Assembly: GCF_003385215.1 (NCBI RefSeq)
Contig: NZ_PQHW01000012.1
Coordinates: 29,093-93,092, forward strand
DNA length: 64,000 bases
From: Amycolatopsis thermalba
Lineage (GTDB): Bacteria > Actinomycetota > Actinomycetes > Mycobacteriales > Pseudonocardiaceae
Direction of reading: 5' to 3'
Shown here: positions 44,709 through 53,965 of the stretch, piece by piece
Layout of the letters: every line of letters starts with the position of its first letter
Numbering within the stretch: position 1 is the stretch's first letter
Notes under the pieces: model-generated
The model's database searches: none
What the model was told of the DNA's origin: nothing
Seen by the model: only the letters and a program-made list of their open reading frames with translations
Position numbers and translations under genes: made by a program

Positions 44709-45779
44709 ATGCGCGAGATCACGATCGACCACCTCGACGACATCGCCCGCGGCGCCGCGATCCTCGGCACCGGCGGCGGTGGCGACCCCTACATCGGACG
44801 GCTGCTCGCGTCCTCGGCGGTGCGCGACCACGGACCGGTCGAGCTGGTGCCGCTGGACGAGGTCGGCGACGACGCGGTGGTCCTGCCGGTCGCGATGATG
44901 GGCGCGCCGACGGTGATGGTCGAGAAGCTGCCCTCCGCCGAGCAGGTCGGGGTGGCCGCCCGCACCCTGGCGACCTACCTGGGCAAGGAGCTGACGCACA
45001 TCGCGTGCGCCGAGGCCGGCGGGGTCAACTCGCTGATCCCGGTGGTCGCGGCGGCGCAGCTGGGCCTCGCGGTGGTGGACGCGGACGGCATGGGCCGCGC
45101 GTTCCCCGAGCTGCAGATGGTGCTGCCCACGCTGTACGGCATCCGCGCGACCCCGATGTCGATCGCCGACGAGAAGGGCAACCGCGGCGTGCTGGACACG
45201 GTGGACAACCACTGGGCGGAGCGGCTGGCGCGGTCGGCGACGATCGACATGGGCTGCTCGGCGATGATCAGCAACTACGCGATGTCCGGCGCGCAGGCCC
45301 GCGAATCGCTGGTGCCCGGCACGCTCAGCCTGTGCGCCGAGCTGGGTGCCGCGGTGCGGCAGGCGCGGGCCGAGCACGCCGATCCCGTCGCCCGCGTGGT
45401 CGAGCGACTGGGCGGCCGGAAGCTGTTCAGCGGCAAGGTCGTCGACGTCGCCCGGCGCACCGTCACCGGGTTCGCCCGCGGCGAGGCGCGACTGTCCGGA
45501 ATGGACGGTGACGCGGGCAGCGAGATGGTGCTGAAGTTCCAGAACGAGCACCTGGTCGCCGAGCGGGACGGGGTCGCGCAGGCGTCGGTGCCGGACCTGA
45601 TCTGCTGCCTGGACTCCGAGTCCGGCGAGGCGGTGACCACCGAGGGCCTGCGGTACGGCCAGCGGGTCACCGTGATCGCCGCGCCTGCCGACCCGCGCTG
45701 GCACACCCCGGGCGGCATCGAGCTGGCCGGGCCGCGGTACTTCGGCTACGACATCGACCCGGTCGGGGTGCCCGCGTGA
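44709..45779 (+). CDS. DUF917 protein 1 (S-methyl-thiohydantoin desulfurase family)
   Basis: A 356-residue cytosolic protein. The N-terminal Gly-rich motif reads ILGTGGGGDPYIGRLL and the core VVDADGMGRAFPELQM; both are family hallmarks. DUF917 has been linked to S-methyl-thiohydantoin desulfurase of ergothioneine breakdown, a neighbour step to hydantoin cleavage. The actual reaction here is unproven. I chose ATG 44709 (spacing from GGGAG) over the GTG at 44703, which overlaps the HyuA stop. Confidence 0.87.
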   Translation: MREITIDHLDDIARGAAILGTGGGGDPYIGRLLASSAVRDHGPVELVPLDEVGDDAVVLPVAMMGAPTVMVEKLPSAEQVGVAARTLATYLGKELTHIACAEAGGVNSLIPVVAAAQLGLAVVDADGMGRAFPELQMVLPTLYGIRATPMSIADEKGNRGVLDTVDNHWAERLARSATIDMGCSAMISNYAMSGAQARESLVPGTLSLCAELGAAVRQARAEHADPVARVVERLGGRKLFSGKVVDVARRTVTGFARGEARLSGMDGDAGSEMVLKFQNEHLVAERDGVAQASVPDLICCLDSESGEAVTTEGLRYGQRVTVIAAPADPRWHTPGGIELAGPRYFGYDIDPVGVPA

Positions 45780-46870
45780 GCTGGACACTGACCGAGGAGC
45801 ACCTGGAAGCCCTCGCCCGCGGCGCGGCCGTGCTCGGCACCGGCGGCGGCGGTGACCCGTACGTGGGACGGCTGCTGGTGCGGCAGGCGATCCGCGAGCA
45901 CGGGCCGATCACGATCCTCGACCCGTCCGAGGTCGGCGACCACGAGCTGGTGGTGCCGACCGCGCAGATGGGCGCCCCGACCGTGCTGCACGAAAAGCTG
46001 CCCAACGGTGCGGAGCCGGTGCTCGCGCTGCGCACGCTGGAGAAGCACCTGGGCAAGCGGGCGAGCGCCACGATGCCGATCGAGTGCGGCGGGATCAACT
46101 CGATGATCCCGCTGGTGGTCGGCGCGCGGCTGGGGCTGCCGGTGGTCGACGCGGACGGGATGGGCCGCGCGTTCCCCGAGCTGCAGATGGAGACCTTCGG
46201 CGTCTACGGCGTGCCCGGCTCGCCGATGGCGATCGGCGGGGAGCGGGGCGAGACCACGGTCATCGACACCGGGGCCGACAACAAGCGGATGGAGTGGCTC
46301 GCGCGCGGCGTCACGATCCGGCTGGGCGGGGTCGCGCACATCGCCGAGTACGCGATGAGCGGCGCGGAGGTCAAGCGCACCGCGGTGCCGCGCACGCTGT
46401 CGCTCGCGTTGACGGTGGGCCGCACGATCCGCGAGGCGCGGGAACGCAACCTCGACCCGGTCGCTGAGCTGTCCGAGGCCCTGCGCGAGACGCTGTACCG
46501 GAACCTGCGGGTGATCTTCCGCGGCAAGGTGTCCGATGTGGAACGCCGGACCGAAGCCGGTTTCGCGCGTGGGCGGGCGCAGGCGGTGTCGTTCGACGGC
46601 GCGCACAAGCTGGAGCTGCTGTTCCAGAACGAGAACCTGCTGGCCCTGGTCGACGGCGAGGTGCGGTGCCTGGTGCCGGACCTGGTCTGCGTGCTGGAGT
46701 CCGAGTCGGCCGAGCCGATCACGACCGAGACGCTGCGCTACGGCCAGCGGGTCGTGGTGGTCGGCATCTCGACCCCGGACCTGATGCGCACGCCGGAGGC
46801 GCTGGCCACCTTCGGGCCGGCCGCGTTCGGGTTGTCCCACGAGTTCACACCGGTGGAGGAGCTGCTGTGA
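45776..46870 (+). CDS. DUF917 protein 2 (S-methyl-thiohydantoin desulfurase family)
   Basis: A 364-residue paralogue of the preceding gene (VLGTGGGGDPYVGRLLV; VVDADGMGRAFPELQMETFG) but with marked divergence elsewhere. Paired DUF917 genes are common behind HyuA-like genes, and the two may form a hetero-oligomer. The GTG start overlaps the previous stop as GTGA, and its own stop overlaps the SDR start in the same way, so stoichiometric synthesis is likely. Confidence 0.88.
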   Translation: MSWTLTEEHLEALARGAAVLGTGGGGDPYVGRLLVRQAIREHGPITILDPSEVGDHELVVPTAQMGAPTVLHEKLPNGAEPVLALRTLEKHLGKRASATMPIECGGINSMIPLVVGARLGLPVVDADGMGRAFPELQMETFGVYGVPGSPMAIGGERGETTVIDTGADNKRMEWLARGVTIRLGGVAHIAEYAMSGAEVKRTAVPRTLSLALTVGRTIREARERNLDPVAELSEALRETLYRNLRVIFRGKVSDVERRTEAGFARGRAQAVSFDGAHKLELLFQNENLLALVDGEVRCLVPDLVCVLESESAEPITTETLRYGQRVVVVGISTPDLMRTPEALATFGPAAFGLSHEFTPVEELL

Positions 46871-47577
46871 GTCTGGCGGATCGGGTCGTGGTGATCATCG
46901 GCGGCGGTTCCGGTATCGGGTTCGAGGTGGCGCGGCGGGCCGCGGACGCCGGGGCGCAGGTGTTCCTCGGCGGCCGCACCGCGGCGACGCTGGAAGCCGC
47001 GGCGGAGAAGATCGGCGCGCAGTGGCACGTCGTGGACAACACGGACCAGGACTCGCTGGCCGAGTTCTTCGGCGCGGTGCCGCGGGTGGATCACCTGTTC
47101 ACCCCCGGCGCCTCCTACACGACCGGGCCGATGCGGGAGCTGAGCGACGAAGACGCGGCGAGCCCGTTCGTGACGAAGTTCTGGGGCCAGTACCACGCGG
47201 TCAAGCACGCGGCGCCGAAGCTGTCCCGGGACGGCTCGGTCGTGCTGATGTCCGGCGCGGCGAGCGTGCGCCCGCCGGGCCCCGCGCCCGCGTACGTGGC
47301 GTGCAACGCCGCGATCGAGGGGCTCGGCCGCGGGCTCGCGGTGGAGCTGGCGCCGGTGCGGGTCAACGTGGTCGCGCCGGGCACGATCGACGGGAACCTG
47401 TGGTCGCAGCGCCCCGCCGACGTCCGCGAGGCGAGCTTCGCGCAGTACCGCGCGGACACGGTGCTGCACCGGGTCGGCAACGAGCCCGAAGTGGCCGAGG
47501 CGGTGCTCTACCTGTTCGGCGCCACCTTCACGACGGGCTCCACGCTCTACCCGGACGGCGGCTACTCGTTCCGGTAG
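46867..47577 (+). CDS. SDR-family oxidoreductase lacking the catalytic lysine
   Basis: A 236-residue short-chain dehydrogenase-like protein. The cofactor motif is VVIIGGGSGIGFEVARR and the NNAG equivalent is TPGAS. The active site reads YVACNAAIEGL where YxxxK is expected, so Lys is replaced by Asn; the Ser is in MSGAAS. A similar loss is known in some divergent SDR groups. It may use another proton relay or act as a binding protein. GTG start overlaps the DUF917-2 stop; last gene of the operon. Confidence 0.87.
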   Translation: MSLADRVVVIIGGGSGIGFEVARRAADAGAQVFLGGRTAATLEAAAEKIGAQWHVVDNTDQDSLAEFFGAVPRVDHLFTPGASYTTGPMRELSDEDAASPFVTKFWGQYHAVKHAAPKLSRDGSVVLMSGAASVRPPGPAPAYVACNAAIEGLGRGLAVELAPVRVNVVAPGTIDGNLWSQRPADVREASFAQYRADTVLHRVGNEPEVAEAVLYLFGATFTTGSTLYPDGGYSFR

Positions 47578-47626
47578 GGCCATTGGTCGGGTGATTTCCG
47601 GCCGCCGGTGGGGTTGACTCTTCCGG

Positions 47627-48490
47627 ATGAAAGCAGCACTCGCCTCGGCCGCCGCCGTCGCCGCGATCCTGGCGACGGCGGCCCCGGCCGCCGCCATCAA
47701 CTCCTACCACGCGACCCCGGCGCCCGAGCGCACGGAGGTCGGCGCACTCGTCGCGACCTGGGACAACGACGCGAACCCGGCCACGCCGGACCGCGTGGAC
47801 TGGGTCTGCTCGGGCACCATGGTCGACGCCGACACCTTCCTCACCGCCGCGCACTGCACCAGCGACTGGCCCGCGAACGTGCGGTTCTACGTCTCGCTCG
47901 ACCAGGACGTGCAGTCCGGCCTCGACGACGCCGCGCAGCGGTACCCGGGCGACCCGGCCGCGGTGGCGCGTGCCGTCGGCGTGGCAGGCGTCGCGCACAC
48001 CGACCCGGCCTACCCGGGCAACTCCGCCGACTCCCACGACATCGCGGTCGTCCAGCTGCCCGCCCAGCAGGTCGCCGCGCGGTGGTCGTTCACCCCGGCG
48101 CAACTGCCGACCGCGGGACAGCTGGACCAGCTCGGGCCCCGCGGCCTGAACAGCACGCCGTTCGTCGTCGTGGGCTACGGGACGCAGGAGGCCGTCAACG
48201 GTCCCGGCGGCCACACCCACCCAGGCGGCGGCGTGCGGATGAAGGCGCCGGTCAGCTTCAACGCGCTCAACAACACCTGGGTGCGCCTGGCGATGACCGC
48301 GCCGCAGGGCAACGGCGGCGCCTGCTACGGCGACTCCGGCGGGCCGAACTTCGCCACGATCGGCGGACAGCGGGTGCTCGTGTCCACCACCATCACCGGC
48401 GACGCGCCCTGCTACGCCACCAACGTGACCTACCGCCTGGACACCCCCTCGGCGCGCACGTTCCTGGCGCCGTTCACCGCGCTGCCGTAG
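47627..48490 (+). CDS. Secreted trypsin-like serine protease
   Basis: An exported 287-residue chymotrypsin-fold protease. Signal peptide ([20 protein letters not shown]) then the catalytic triad: His in [11 protein letters not shown], Asp in [12 protein letters not shown], Ser in [11 protein letters not shown]. The primary-specificity pocket is not clear. No membrane anchor or sorting signal. Its 3' end overlaps the DUF1445 gene by 17 nt (convergent), so it is probably not part of the catabolic operon. Confidence 0.92.
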   Translation: MKAALASAAAVAAILATAAPAAAINSYHATPAPERTEVGALVATWDNDANPATPDRVDWVCSGTMVDADTFLTAAHCTSDWPANVRFYVSLDQDVQSGLDDAAQRYPGDPAAVARAVGVAGVAHTDPAYPGNSADSHDIAVVQLPAQQVAARWSFTPAQLPTAGQLDQLGPRGLNSTPFVVVGYGTQEAVNGPGGHTHPGGGVRMKAPVSFNALNNTWVRLAMTAPQGNGGACYGDSGGPNFATIGGQRVLVSTTITGDAPCYATNVTYRLDTPSARTFLAPFTALP

Positions 48491-49280
48491 GCACCCGGTA
48501 CTCGCTGTCCCGCCGGTCGGTGATGAACATGTGGCCGGGCGAGTGGGTGATGGCGAACGGCGGCTTCGACGCCATCAGGGCCGCCTGCGGGGTGACCCCG
48601 CACGCCCAGAACACCGGCACGTCACCGGGCTCCGCCTCGACCGGGTCGCCGAAGTCGGGGCGGGCCAGGTCGGCGATCCCGAGTCCGGCGGGGTCGCCGA
48701 CGTGCACCGGCGCGCCGTGGACCGCCGGCATCGCGCCGCTGATCGCGATCGCCTCGTCGACCTGGCCGGCCGGGATCGGGCGCATCGACACGACCAGCGG
48801 GCCGTGCAGCCGCCCGGCCGGCCGGCACTGGCGGTTCGTCACGTACATCGACACGTTGCGGCCCTGCTCCAGGTGCCGCAGCGGGACGCCGGCCGCGAGC
48901 AGCCCGGTCTCGAAGGTGAAGCTGCACCCGATCGAGAACGCGACCAGGTTCTCCTGCCACAGCCCGCTCACGTCGTCGACCTCCTCGGCCAGCTCGCCGT
49001 CGCGCCACACCCGGTAGCTGGGCAGGTCGCGGCTCAGATCGGCGCCGGGGGCGAGGACGGTCGAGGTGCTGCCCGGATCGGTGACGTCGAGGACCGGGCA
49101 CGGCTGCGGGTTGCGCTGGCAGAACAGCAGCACGTCGGAGGCCCAGTCGCACGGCACGGCGATCAGGTTGGTCTGGGTGAACCCGGTCGCCCACCCCGAC
49201 GTCGGCGCCACGGTTCCGGCGCGGAACGCCGCCCGCGCCTGGTCCGGGGTCATGGTCGCTGGATCGTCTACCCTGGTCAT
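48474..49280 (-). CDS. DUF1445 family protein (putative hydro-lyase / D-glutamate cyclase type)
   Basis: A 268-residue enzyme of the family annotated as putative hydro-lyase, whose mammalian relative converts D-glutamate to 5-oxo-D-proline and back. Conserved parts are [36 protein letters not shown] and [15 protein letters not shown] role with HyuA (oxoprolinase family) in handling a lactam of glutamate is plausible. Divergent from DUF917-3 with 28 nt between, so shared control by PucR is likely. Confidence 0.87.
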   Translation of the reverse strand: MTRVDDPATMTPDQARAAFRAGTVAPTSGWATGFTQTNLIAVPCDWASDVLLFCQRNPQPCPVLDVTDPGSTSTVLAPGADLSRDLPSYRVWRDGELAEEVDDVSGLWQENLVAFSIGCSFTFETGLLAAGVPLRHLEQGRNVSMYVTNRQCRPAGRLHGPLVVSMRPIPAGQVDEAIAISGAMPAVHGAPVHVGDPAGLGIADLARPDFGDPVEAEPGDVPVFWACGVTPQAALMASKPPFAITHSPGHMFITDRRDSEYRVPTAAR

Positions 49281-49308
49281 ACCTCCAGCTCAGCACATGA
49301 AGGCAAGC

Positions 49309-50370
49309 ATGCGCATCACCGCGGCGGACGTGCCCGCACTCGAACGGGGCGTCGCGCTGCTCGGGTCGGGCGGTGGGGGCGACACGATGACGGCGGCGGC
49401 GCTGCTGCGCCAGCTCGTCGGCCGGGGCCGCGAACCCGACGTGCCCGGCGCCCTGGATCCGGCGACCCTGGTGATGCCGGTGGGGATCGTCGGCGCGACC
49501 GCCGCCTTCGCCGAGAAGCTGCCCAGCGGCTCGGAGTTCGCGACGGCGGTGGCCGCGATCGAGCGCTGGACCGGCACGCCCGCGGGCGCTCTGATGTCGA
49601 TCGAGATCGGCGGGCTCAACGGGTTGATGCCGCTGGTGGCCGCGGTCGAGCTGGGCCTGCCGTGCGCCGACGCGGACCTGTCCGGGCGCGGGCTGCCGCG
49701 GCTGGACCAGCTCTCGATCGCCGCGACCGGCCGCGGCCTGGCGCCGGCCGCGCTCGCCGAGCCGGGTGGTCAGGTGCTCGTGCTGGCAGCCGGTTCGGAC
49801 GAGTCGGTCGAGCGGGGCGCTCGCGCGTTCCTGGCCAGTTCCGGTGGCTGGGCGGCGATGGCGTTCGCCCCGCTGCCGGCGGGGGAACTGCCGGGGTGCG
49901 CGGTGATGGGCAGCGTCACCGGCGCGCTCGAACTGGGGCGGCGGGTGCTCGCGGCCGGGGAAAGCCCGGAGCCGGACCGGCTCGCGGAAGCCTCCGGCGG
50001 GCAGGTGCTCGCGATGGGGCGGGTGCTGGAGGTGTCCCGGCGCCTCGGGCCCGGGCGGCACGGCCGCGCCGGGTTCGGCCGCGGCAGCGCCACCCTCACC
50101 GACCACCGCACCGGCGCGCTGCTGCGGCTGGAGATGGAAAACGAGTACCTGCTGGCCCTGCGTGACGGGCAGCCGGTGGCGTCCACCCCGGACGTGCTGG
50201 CCGTGGTGGACCACCGCACCGGCGTGCCGGTGCCGTGCGACGGAATCCGCGCCGGGATCGAGGTCGACGTGCTGCGGCTGGCCGCGGCGCCGTTCTGGAC
50301 CGATCCGCGGCGGCTGCCGGTGCTGCGGCCGCGGGCGTACGGCATCGACTCGGATCCGGTGCTGGCATGA
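49309..50370 (+). CDS. DUF917 protein 3
   Basis: A 353-residue family member, more divergent: the Gly-rich motif is LLGSGGGGDTMTAAALL and the core reads CADADLSGRGLPRLDQL instead of VVDADGMGRAFPELQM. It may have a different substrate or a regulatory role. I start it at ATG 49309 (GAAGG upstream) rather than at ATG 49297. Its stop overlaps the PucR start as ATGA. Confidence 0.86.
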   Translation: MRITAADVPALERGVALLGSGGGGDTMTAAALLRQLVGRGREPDVPGALDPATLVMPVGIVGATAAFAEKLPSGSEFATAVAAIERWTGTPAGALMSIEIGGLNGLMPLVAAVELGLPCADADLSGRGLPRLDQLSIAATGRGLAPAALAEPGGQVLVLAAGSDESVERGARAFLASSGGWAAMAFAPLPAGELPGCAVMGSVTGALELGRRVLAAGESPEPDRLAEASGGQVLAMGRVLEVSRRLGPGRHGRAGFGRGSATLTDHRTGALLRLEMENEYLLALRDGQPVASTPDVLAVVDHRTGVPVPCDGIRAGIEVDVLRLAAAPFWTDPRRLPVLRPRAYGIDSDPVLA

Positions 50371-51860
50371 TCCTGCGCCGTCTGCTGGCCCTGCCGTCGT
50401 GGACCGAGGTCCGGGTGGCGGCGGGCGGGTCCGGACTGGACCGTCCACTGGAGACGGTCCGGGCGACGCTGGACGCCGGGGACAGCCCGGGGCCCGGCGA
50501 GCTGCTGGTGCTGGCGCGGGAGCTGCGCGGCACCGACTGGCAGATCGACGCGCTCCTGCGGCGCGGGGCGGACCGCGGCGCGGCGGGCCTGCTCCTGCCG
50601 GAGGTCGAACCGCTGACCGCGACCCGGCTGCTGGCCGACCGGCTCGCGATGCCGCTGCTGGTGACGGCGGCCCGCCCGCTGGACCTGCTCGTCGAGGCCC
50701 GGCTGATGCTCGCCGCGCCCGAGCTGGACCGCGCGAACCTCGTGCTGGCCACGCACCGCGCGCTCGGCGAACGGCTGCGCTCGCCGGAGGAGGTGGTGTC
50801 CGCGCTGCGCGGGTTGCTGCGATCGCCGGTGGCGTTGCTGGACGACCGGGGCGAGCCGGTGGCGGGTGAGCTGGCGTCGGCCGGGCGGATCCGGGTGGGC
50901 GAGCCGGTGCCGCAGCGGGTGGACCTCGACGACCGCGTGCTGCTGGCGCATCCCGCGCTGCTGGCCGGCCCGGTGCTGTGGGTGGCGGCCGAGCTGACCG
51001 GGGCCGAGGCGGCGCGGGCGGACGTGGTGCCGCCGGCGCTGGCGGTCGCGGCGGGCGCGGTGCAGCGGTGGCTGCTGGCGAACCGGCTGGAGCTGGAACG
51101 GGACGCGCGCTCGCGCACCGCGCTGCTCGGCGACCTGCTGCGGCTGGACGCGGAGCCGGGCGCCGACATGCGCCGCCGGGCCGCGGACGCCGGGTGGCGG
51201 CTGGGCGGCTGGCACGTCGGGCTGCGCATCGGCGTGGCGTCCAGTGTGGACACGGTGGCGCGGACGACCGAGGTGGTGCGGGCGTTGCGGGCGGAGCAGA
51301 TCACCGCGGTGGTCGTCGAGCACGGCGACGGCTGGACCGGGTGGGTGACGTTCGACCAGGAGCCGACGGCCGAGCGGGTGCGCACGCTGGCGGCGCGGCT
51401 GCGGGCGGCGCACAAGACGCTGCGGCGCACGCTCGGTTCGCACCTCGGGGTCGGCCGCCCGCACCCGCGCCCGGACGGCCTGGCCGCGACGATCGCCGAG
51501 GCGACGGACGCCGCCCGGCTGGCCGCGACCCGGCCCGAGTCGGGGCACTTCCTGCACGTCGACCAGCTGGGCATGGCGCAGCTGCTGCTGGAGTGGACGC
51601 GGACGGACACGTTCGAGCCCGCGGCCCGCGCGCTGGTCGCCCCGCTGCGCAACGCGCCCGGCGACCTGGTGCGGACGCTCGCGGTGTACCTGGACGCGGA
51701 GTCCTCGATCGCCGAGACCGCCGCGGTGCTGGGGGTGCACCGCAACACGGTCGCCGCGCGGATCGCCCGGATCGAGCAGCTGCTGGGGGTGGACCTCTCC
51801 CGCCCGGACGACCGCCTGGCCCTCCACCTGGCCTCCCGGGCAATCACCCTCGGCAGCTGA
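50367..51860 (+). CDS. PucR-family transcriptional regulator
   Basis: A 497-residue regulator. An N-terminal PucR-like ligand domain (about 1-125), a central GGDEF-like degenerate domain, and the C-terminal PucR helix-turn-helix (YLDAESSIAETAAVLGVHRN, TVAARIARIEQLLGVDL). PucR proteins control purine, allantoin or polyamine use. Coupled by ATGA to DUF917-3, it is the most probable controller of this whole catabolic locus. Downstream lies a palindromic repeat array. Confidence 0.92.
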   Translation: MILRRLLALPSWTEVRVAAGGSGLDRPLETVRATLDAGDSPGPGELLVLARELRGTDWQIDALLRRGADRGAAGLLLPEVEPLTATRLLADRLAMPLLVTAARPLDLLVEARLMLAAPELDRANLVLATHRALGERLRSPEEVVSALRGLLRSPVALLDDRGEPVAGELASAGRIRVGEPVPQRVDLDDRVLLAHPALLAGPVLWVAAELTGAEAARADVVPPALAVAAGAVQRWLLANRLELERDARSRTALLGDLLRLDAEPGADMRRRAADAGWRLGGWHVGLRIGVASSVDTVARTTEVVRALRAEQITAVVVEHGDGWTGWVTFDQEPTAERVRTLAARLRAAHKTLRRTLGSHLGVGRPHPRPDGLAATIAEATDAARLAATRPESGHFLHVDQLGMAQLLLEWTRTDTFEPAARALVAPLRNAPGDLVRTLAVYLDAESSIAETAAVLGVHRNTVAARIARIEQLLGVDLSRPDDRLALHLASRAITLGS

Positions 51861-51865
51861 CGGTC

Positions 51866-52100
51866 ACCTGACCGCAGAACTCGGGCGCAGGAACGCAGAA
51901 CTCGCGCGCAGGACCGCAGAACTCGCGCGCAGGACCGCAGGACTCGCGCGCCGATACGCAGGACTCGCGCGCCGCGCGAGTCCCACGCTCAGGCACGCGA
52001 GTTCCGCGCTCGGGGGCGCGAGTTCTGCGCTCAGGCACGCGAGTTCTGCGCTCGCGCGCGTGAGGTCCGCGGCCGGGGGGCGTGAGGTCTGCGCTGGCGG
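51866..52100. repeat. Head-to-head palindromic array of the 21-bp repeat family
   Basis: The left half (about 51873-51971) holds 21-bp units reading GCAGAACTCGCGCGCAGGAC; the right half (about 51973-52096) holds the same family inverted (GCGAGTTCTGCGCTCAGGCA). They meet at a perfect 21-bp palindrome centred on 51972 (GACTCGCGCG, C, CGCGCGAGTC). It fills the gap between convergent pucR and marR genes, so each transcript reads the unit in the same orientation after its stop. Confidence 0.88.
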
Positions 52101-52104
52101 TGTG

Positions 52105-52512
52105 TCAGCCGGAGGTGGTGAGCTTCGCCAGCAGGCGGTCCAGCTGCGCGAGCTCGTCGGCGTCCAGGGCGGCCAGCGACGCGGGCGGCTCCGCCAGGAT
52201 CCGCTCCGCCGTGGCCGCCGCTTCCGCGCCCGCGGGTGTCACCGCCACCAGCTTGCGTCGCCGGTCCTGCGGGTGCACCGTCCGCGACACCAGCCCGCGC
52301 TGTTCCAGGTCGTCCACCACCAGCGTCACGTACGGGCGGTCGGTGTTCAGCCGCTCCGCCAGGTCCGCCAGCGTCAGCGGCCCGGACGCCAGCCGCCGCA
52401 GGGCCTTGATCTTGATGAAGCTCAGCCCGAGCGCCTCGGTGACCGCCTTGCGCCGGTCGTGCCGGCCCAGCACGTCCTGCATCCGCTCCCACACGCGCTC
52501 CGCCGCGCTCAC
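52105..52512 (-). CDS. MarR-family regulator
   Basis: A 135-residue winged-helix repressor. The DNA-binding part is LTLADLAERLNTDRPYVTLV followed by the wing DDLEQRGLVSRTVHPQDRRR. Start is GTG 52510-52512, overlapping the stop of the upstream MFS gene as GTGA. It probably represses the transporter through the palindrome at 53966. Confidence 0.92.
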   Translation of the reverse strand: MSAAERVWERMQDVLGRHDRRKAVTEALGLSFIKIKALRRLASGPLTLADLAERLNTDRPYVTLVVDDLEQRGLVSRTVHPQDRRRKLVAVTPAGAEAAATAERILAEPPASLAALDADELAQLDRLLAKLTTSG

Positions 52513-53948
52513 GTCCGCGCTCCCACCTGCTCGTCGAACAGCGCCGTCGCCCGCCGGGCCGTCGCCTTCGCCCAACCGCCCGTCGTCAGCACGCCCAGCA
52601 CCATCACCACCACGCCGCATCCGGCCATGATCCACCACGCGAGGTGGCTCGCCGCCGGGAAGCCGGTCGTGAACCCGCCGGAGACGTGCGACGTGACCAC
52701 CGCGCCCAGCACCGCGACCCCGAGCGAGGCCCCGACCTGCCGGCTCGTCGACGCCACCGCCGCGGCCACCCCGGCCTGCGCGCGCGGCATCCCGGACACC
52801 GCGGTGTTCGTGATCGGCGGGTTGAGCATCCCGAACCCGGCGCCGAACACCACGTAGGCCACCACCAGCCACCCGATCCCGGTCTCCGCGCCCAGCCTGG
52901 TCAGCAGCACCCCGCTCACCGCCAGGCCCAGTCCCCCGGCCACCAGCGGGATCCGCGCGCCGCGCGCGGCGACCAGCCGTCCGGACAGCGGCGCGAGCGC
53001 GAAGATCGCCAGCGCGCTGGGCAGCGTCAGCAGCCCCGCGTGCAGCGGCGTGAAGCCCCGCACGTTCTGCAGGTACAACGCGTTCAGGAACAGGAACCCG
53101 CTCAACCCGGCGAACCCGCACACCGCGATCACCGTCGCCCCGGAGAACGGCACGCTCGCGAAGAACCTGGGGTCCAGCAACGGTTCCGCCCGCCGCCGCT
53201 CGTAGGCGACGAGCCCGGTCCCGGCCGCGACCGCCACCGCGAAGCACCCGAGCGTCAGCCCGGACGCCCAGCCGTGGTGCGGCCCCTCGATGATCCCGTA
53301 GGTCAGGCTCGCCAGCGCCACCACGGCCAGCAGCTGCCCCACCGGGTCGAGCCGCCGGGCCCGCGGCGCCTTGGACTCCGGCACGAACAACGCGGTCAGC
53401 ACCAGGGGGGCGATCCCGACCGGGATGTTGATCCAGAAGATCGACCGCCACCCGACGGCGTCCACCAGCACCCCGCCGACCACCGGGCCCAGCGCCATGC
53501 TCAGCCCGACGACCGCGCCCCAGATCCCGATCGCCCGCGCCCGTTCGCGCGCGTCGGTGAAGGTGTTCGTGATGATCGACATGGCGACCGGGTTCAACAT
53601 GCTCCCGCCGACCGCCTGCAGCATGCGGAACACGATCAGCAGCCCGATGCCCGGCGCCACGCTGCACAGCAGGGACCCCAGCGTGAACAGCACCAGCCCG
53701 GCCTGGAACGTGCGCCGCCGCCCGATCCGGTCGGCGGTCGACCCGGACAGCATCAGCAGGCTGGCCAGCACGAGCGTGTAGGCGTCGATCGTCCACTGCA
53801 GACTCGACACGCTCGCGGAGAACTCGCGCTCGATCGACGGGAGCGCGAGGTTGACGATGGTCGTGTCCATCGCGACGACGAAGAGGCTCAGGCAGCAGAT
53901 CGCCAGCACGAGGAGACGACGGCGGTGGGACAGCTCCGGCACACGCAC
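52509..53948 (-). CDS. MFS drug/proton antiporter (DHA2, 14-helix type)
   Basis: A 479-residue exporter of the EmrB/QacA group with about fourteen membrane helices. Motifs: MDTTIVNLALPSIE in helix 1, GSTADRIGRRRTFQ (motif A), and ALGPVVGGVLVDAVGWRSIF (motif C). I place the start at GTG 53946-53948 (VRVPELSHRR); earlier in-frame codons lie in the operator region. Followed by and coupled to marR. Confidence 0.92.
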   Translation of the reverse strand: MRVPELSHRRRLLVLAICCLSLFVVAMDTTIVNLALPSIEREFSASVSSLQWTIDAYTLVLASLLMLSGSTADRIGRRRTFQAGLVLFTLGSLLCSVAPGIGLLIVFRMLQAVGGSMLNPVAMSIITNTFTDARERARAIGIWGAVVGLSMALGPVVGGVLVDAVGWRSIFWINIPVGIAPLVLTALFVPESKAPRARRLDPVGQLLAVVALASLTYGIIEGPHHGWASGLTLGCFAVAVAAGTGLVAYERRRAEPLLDPRFFASVPFSGATVIAVCGFAGLSGFLFLNALYLQNVRGFTPLHAGLLTLPSALAIFALAPLSGRLVAARGARIPLVAGGLGLAVSGVLLTRLGAETGIGWLVVAYVVFGAGFGMLNPPITNTAVSGMPRAQAGVAAAVASTSRQVGASLGVAVLGAVVTSHVSGGFTTGFPAASHLAWWIMAGCGVVVMVLGVLTTGGWAKATARRATALFDEQVGART

Positions 53949-53965
53949 CCCAAACGTTGCAGTCC

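Noticed and set aside
41828..51860. Complete ergothioneine degradation cluster
   Set aside because: Despite DUF917 and a hydantoinase subunit, no ergothionase, thiourocanate hydratase or methyltransferase gene is present in the window.
51866..52100. Attachment site or IS ends (because of the perfect palindrome)
   Set aside because: No transposase or integrase gene lies between or beside the arms, and the palindrome is explained by inverted copies of a repeat found elsewhere.
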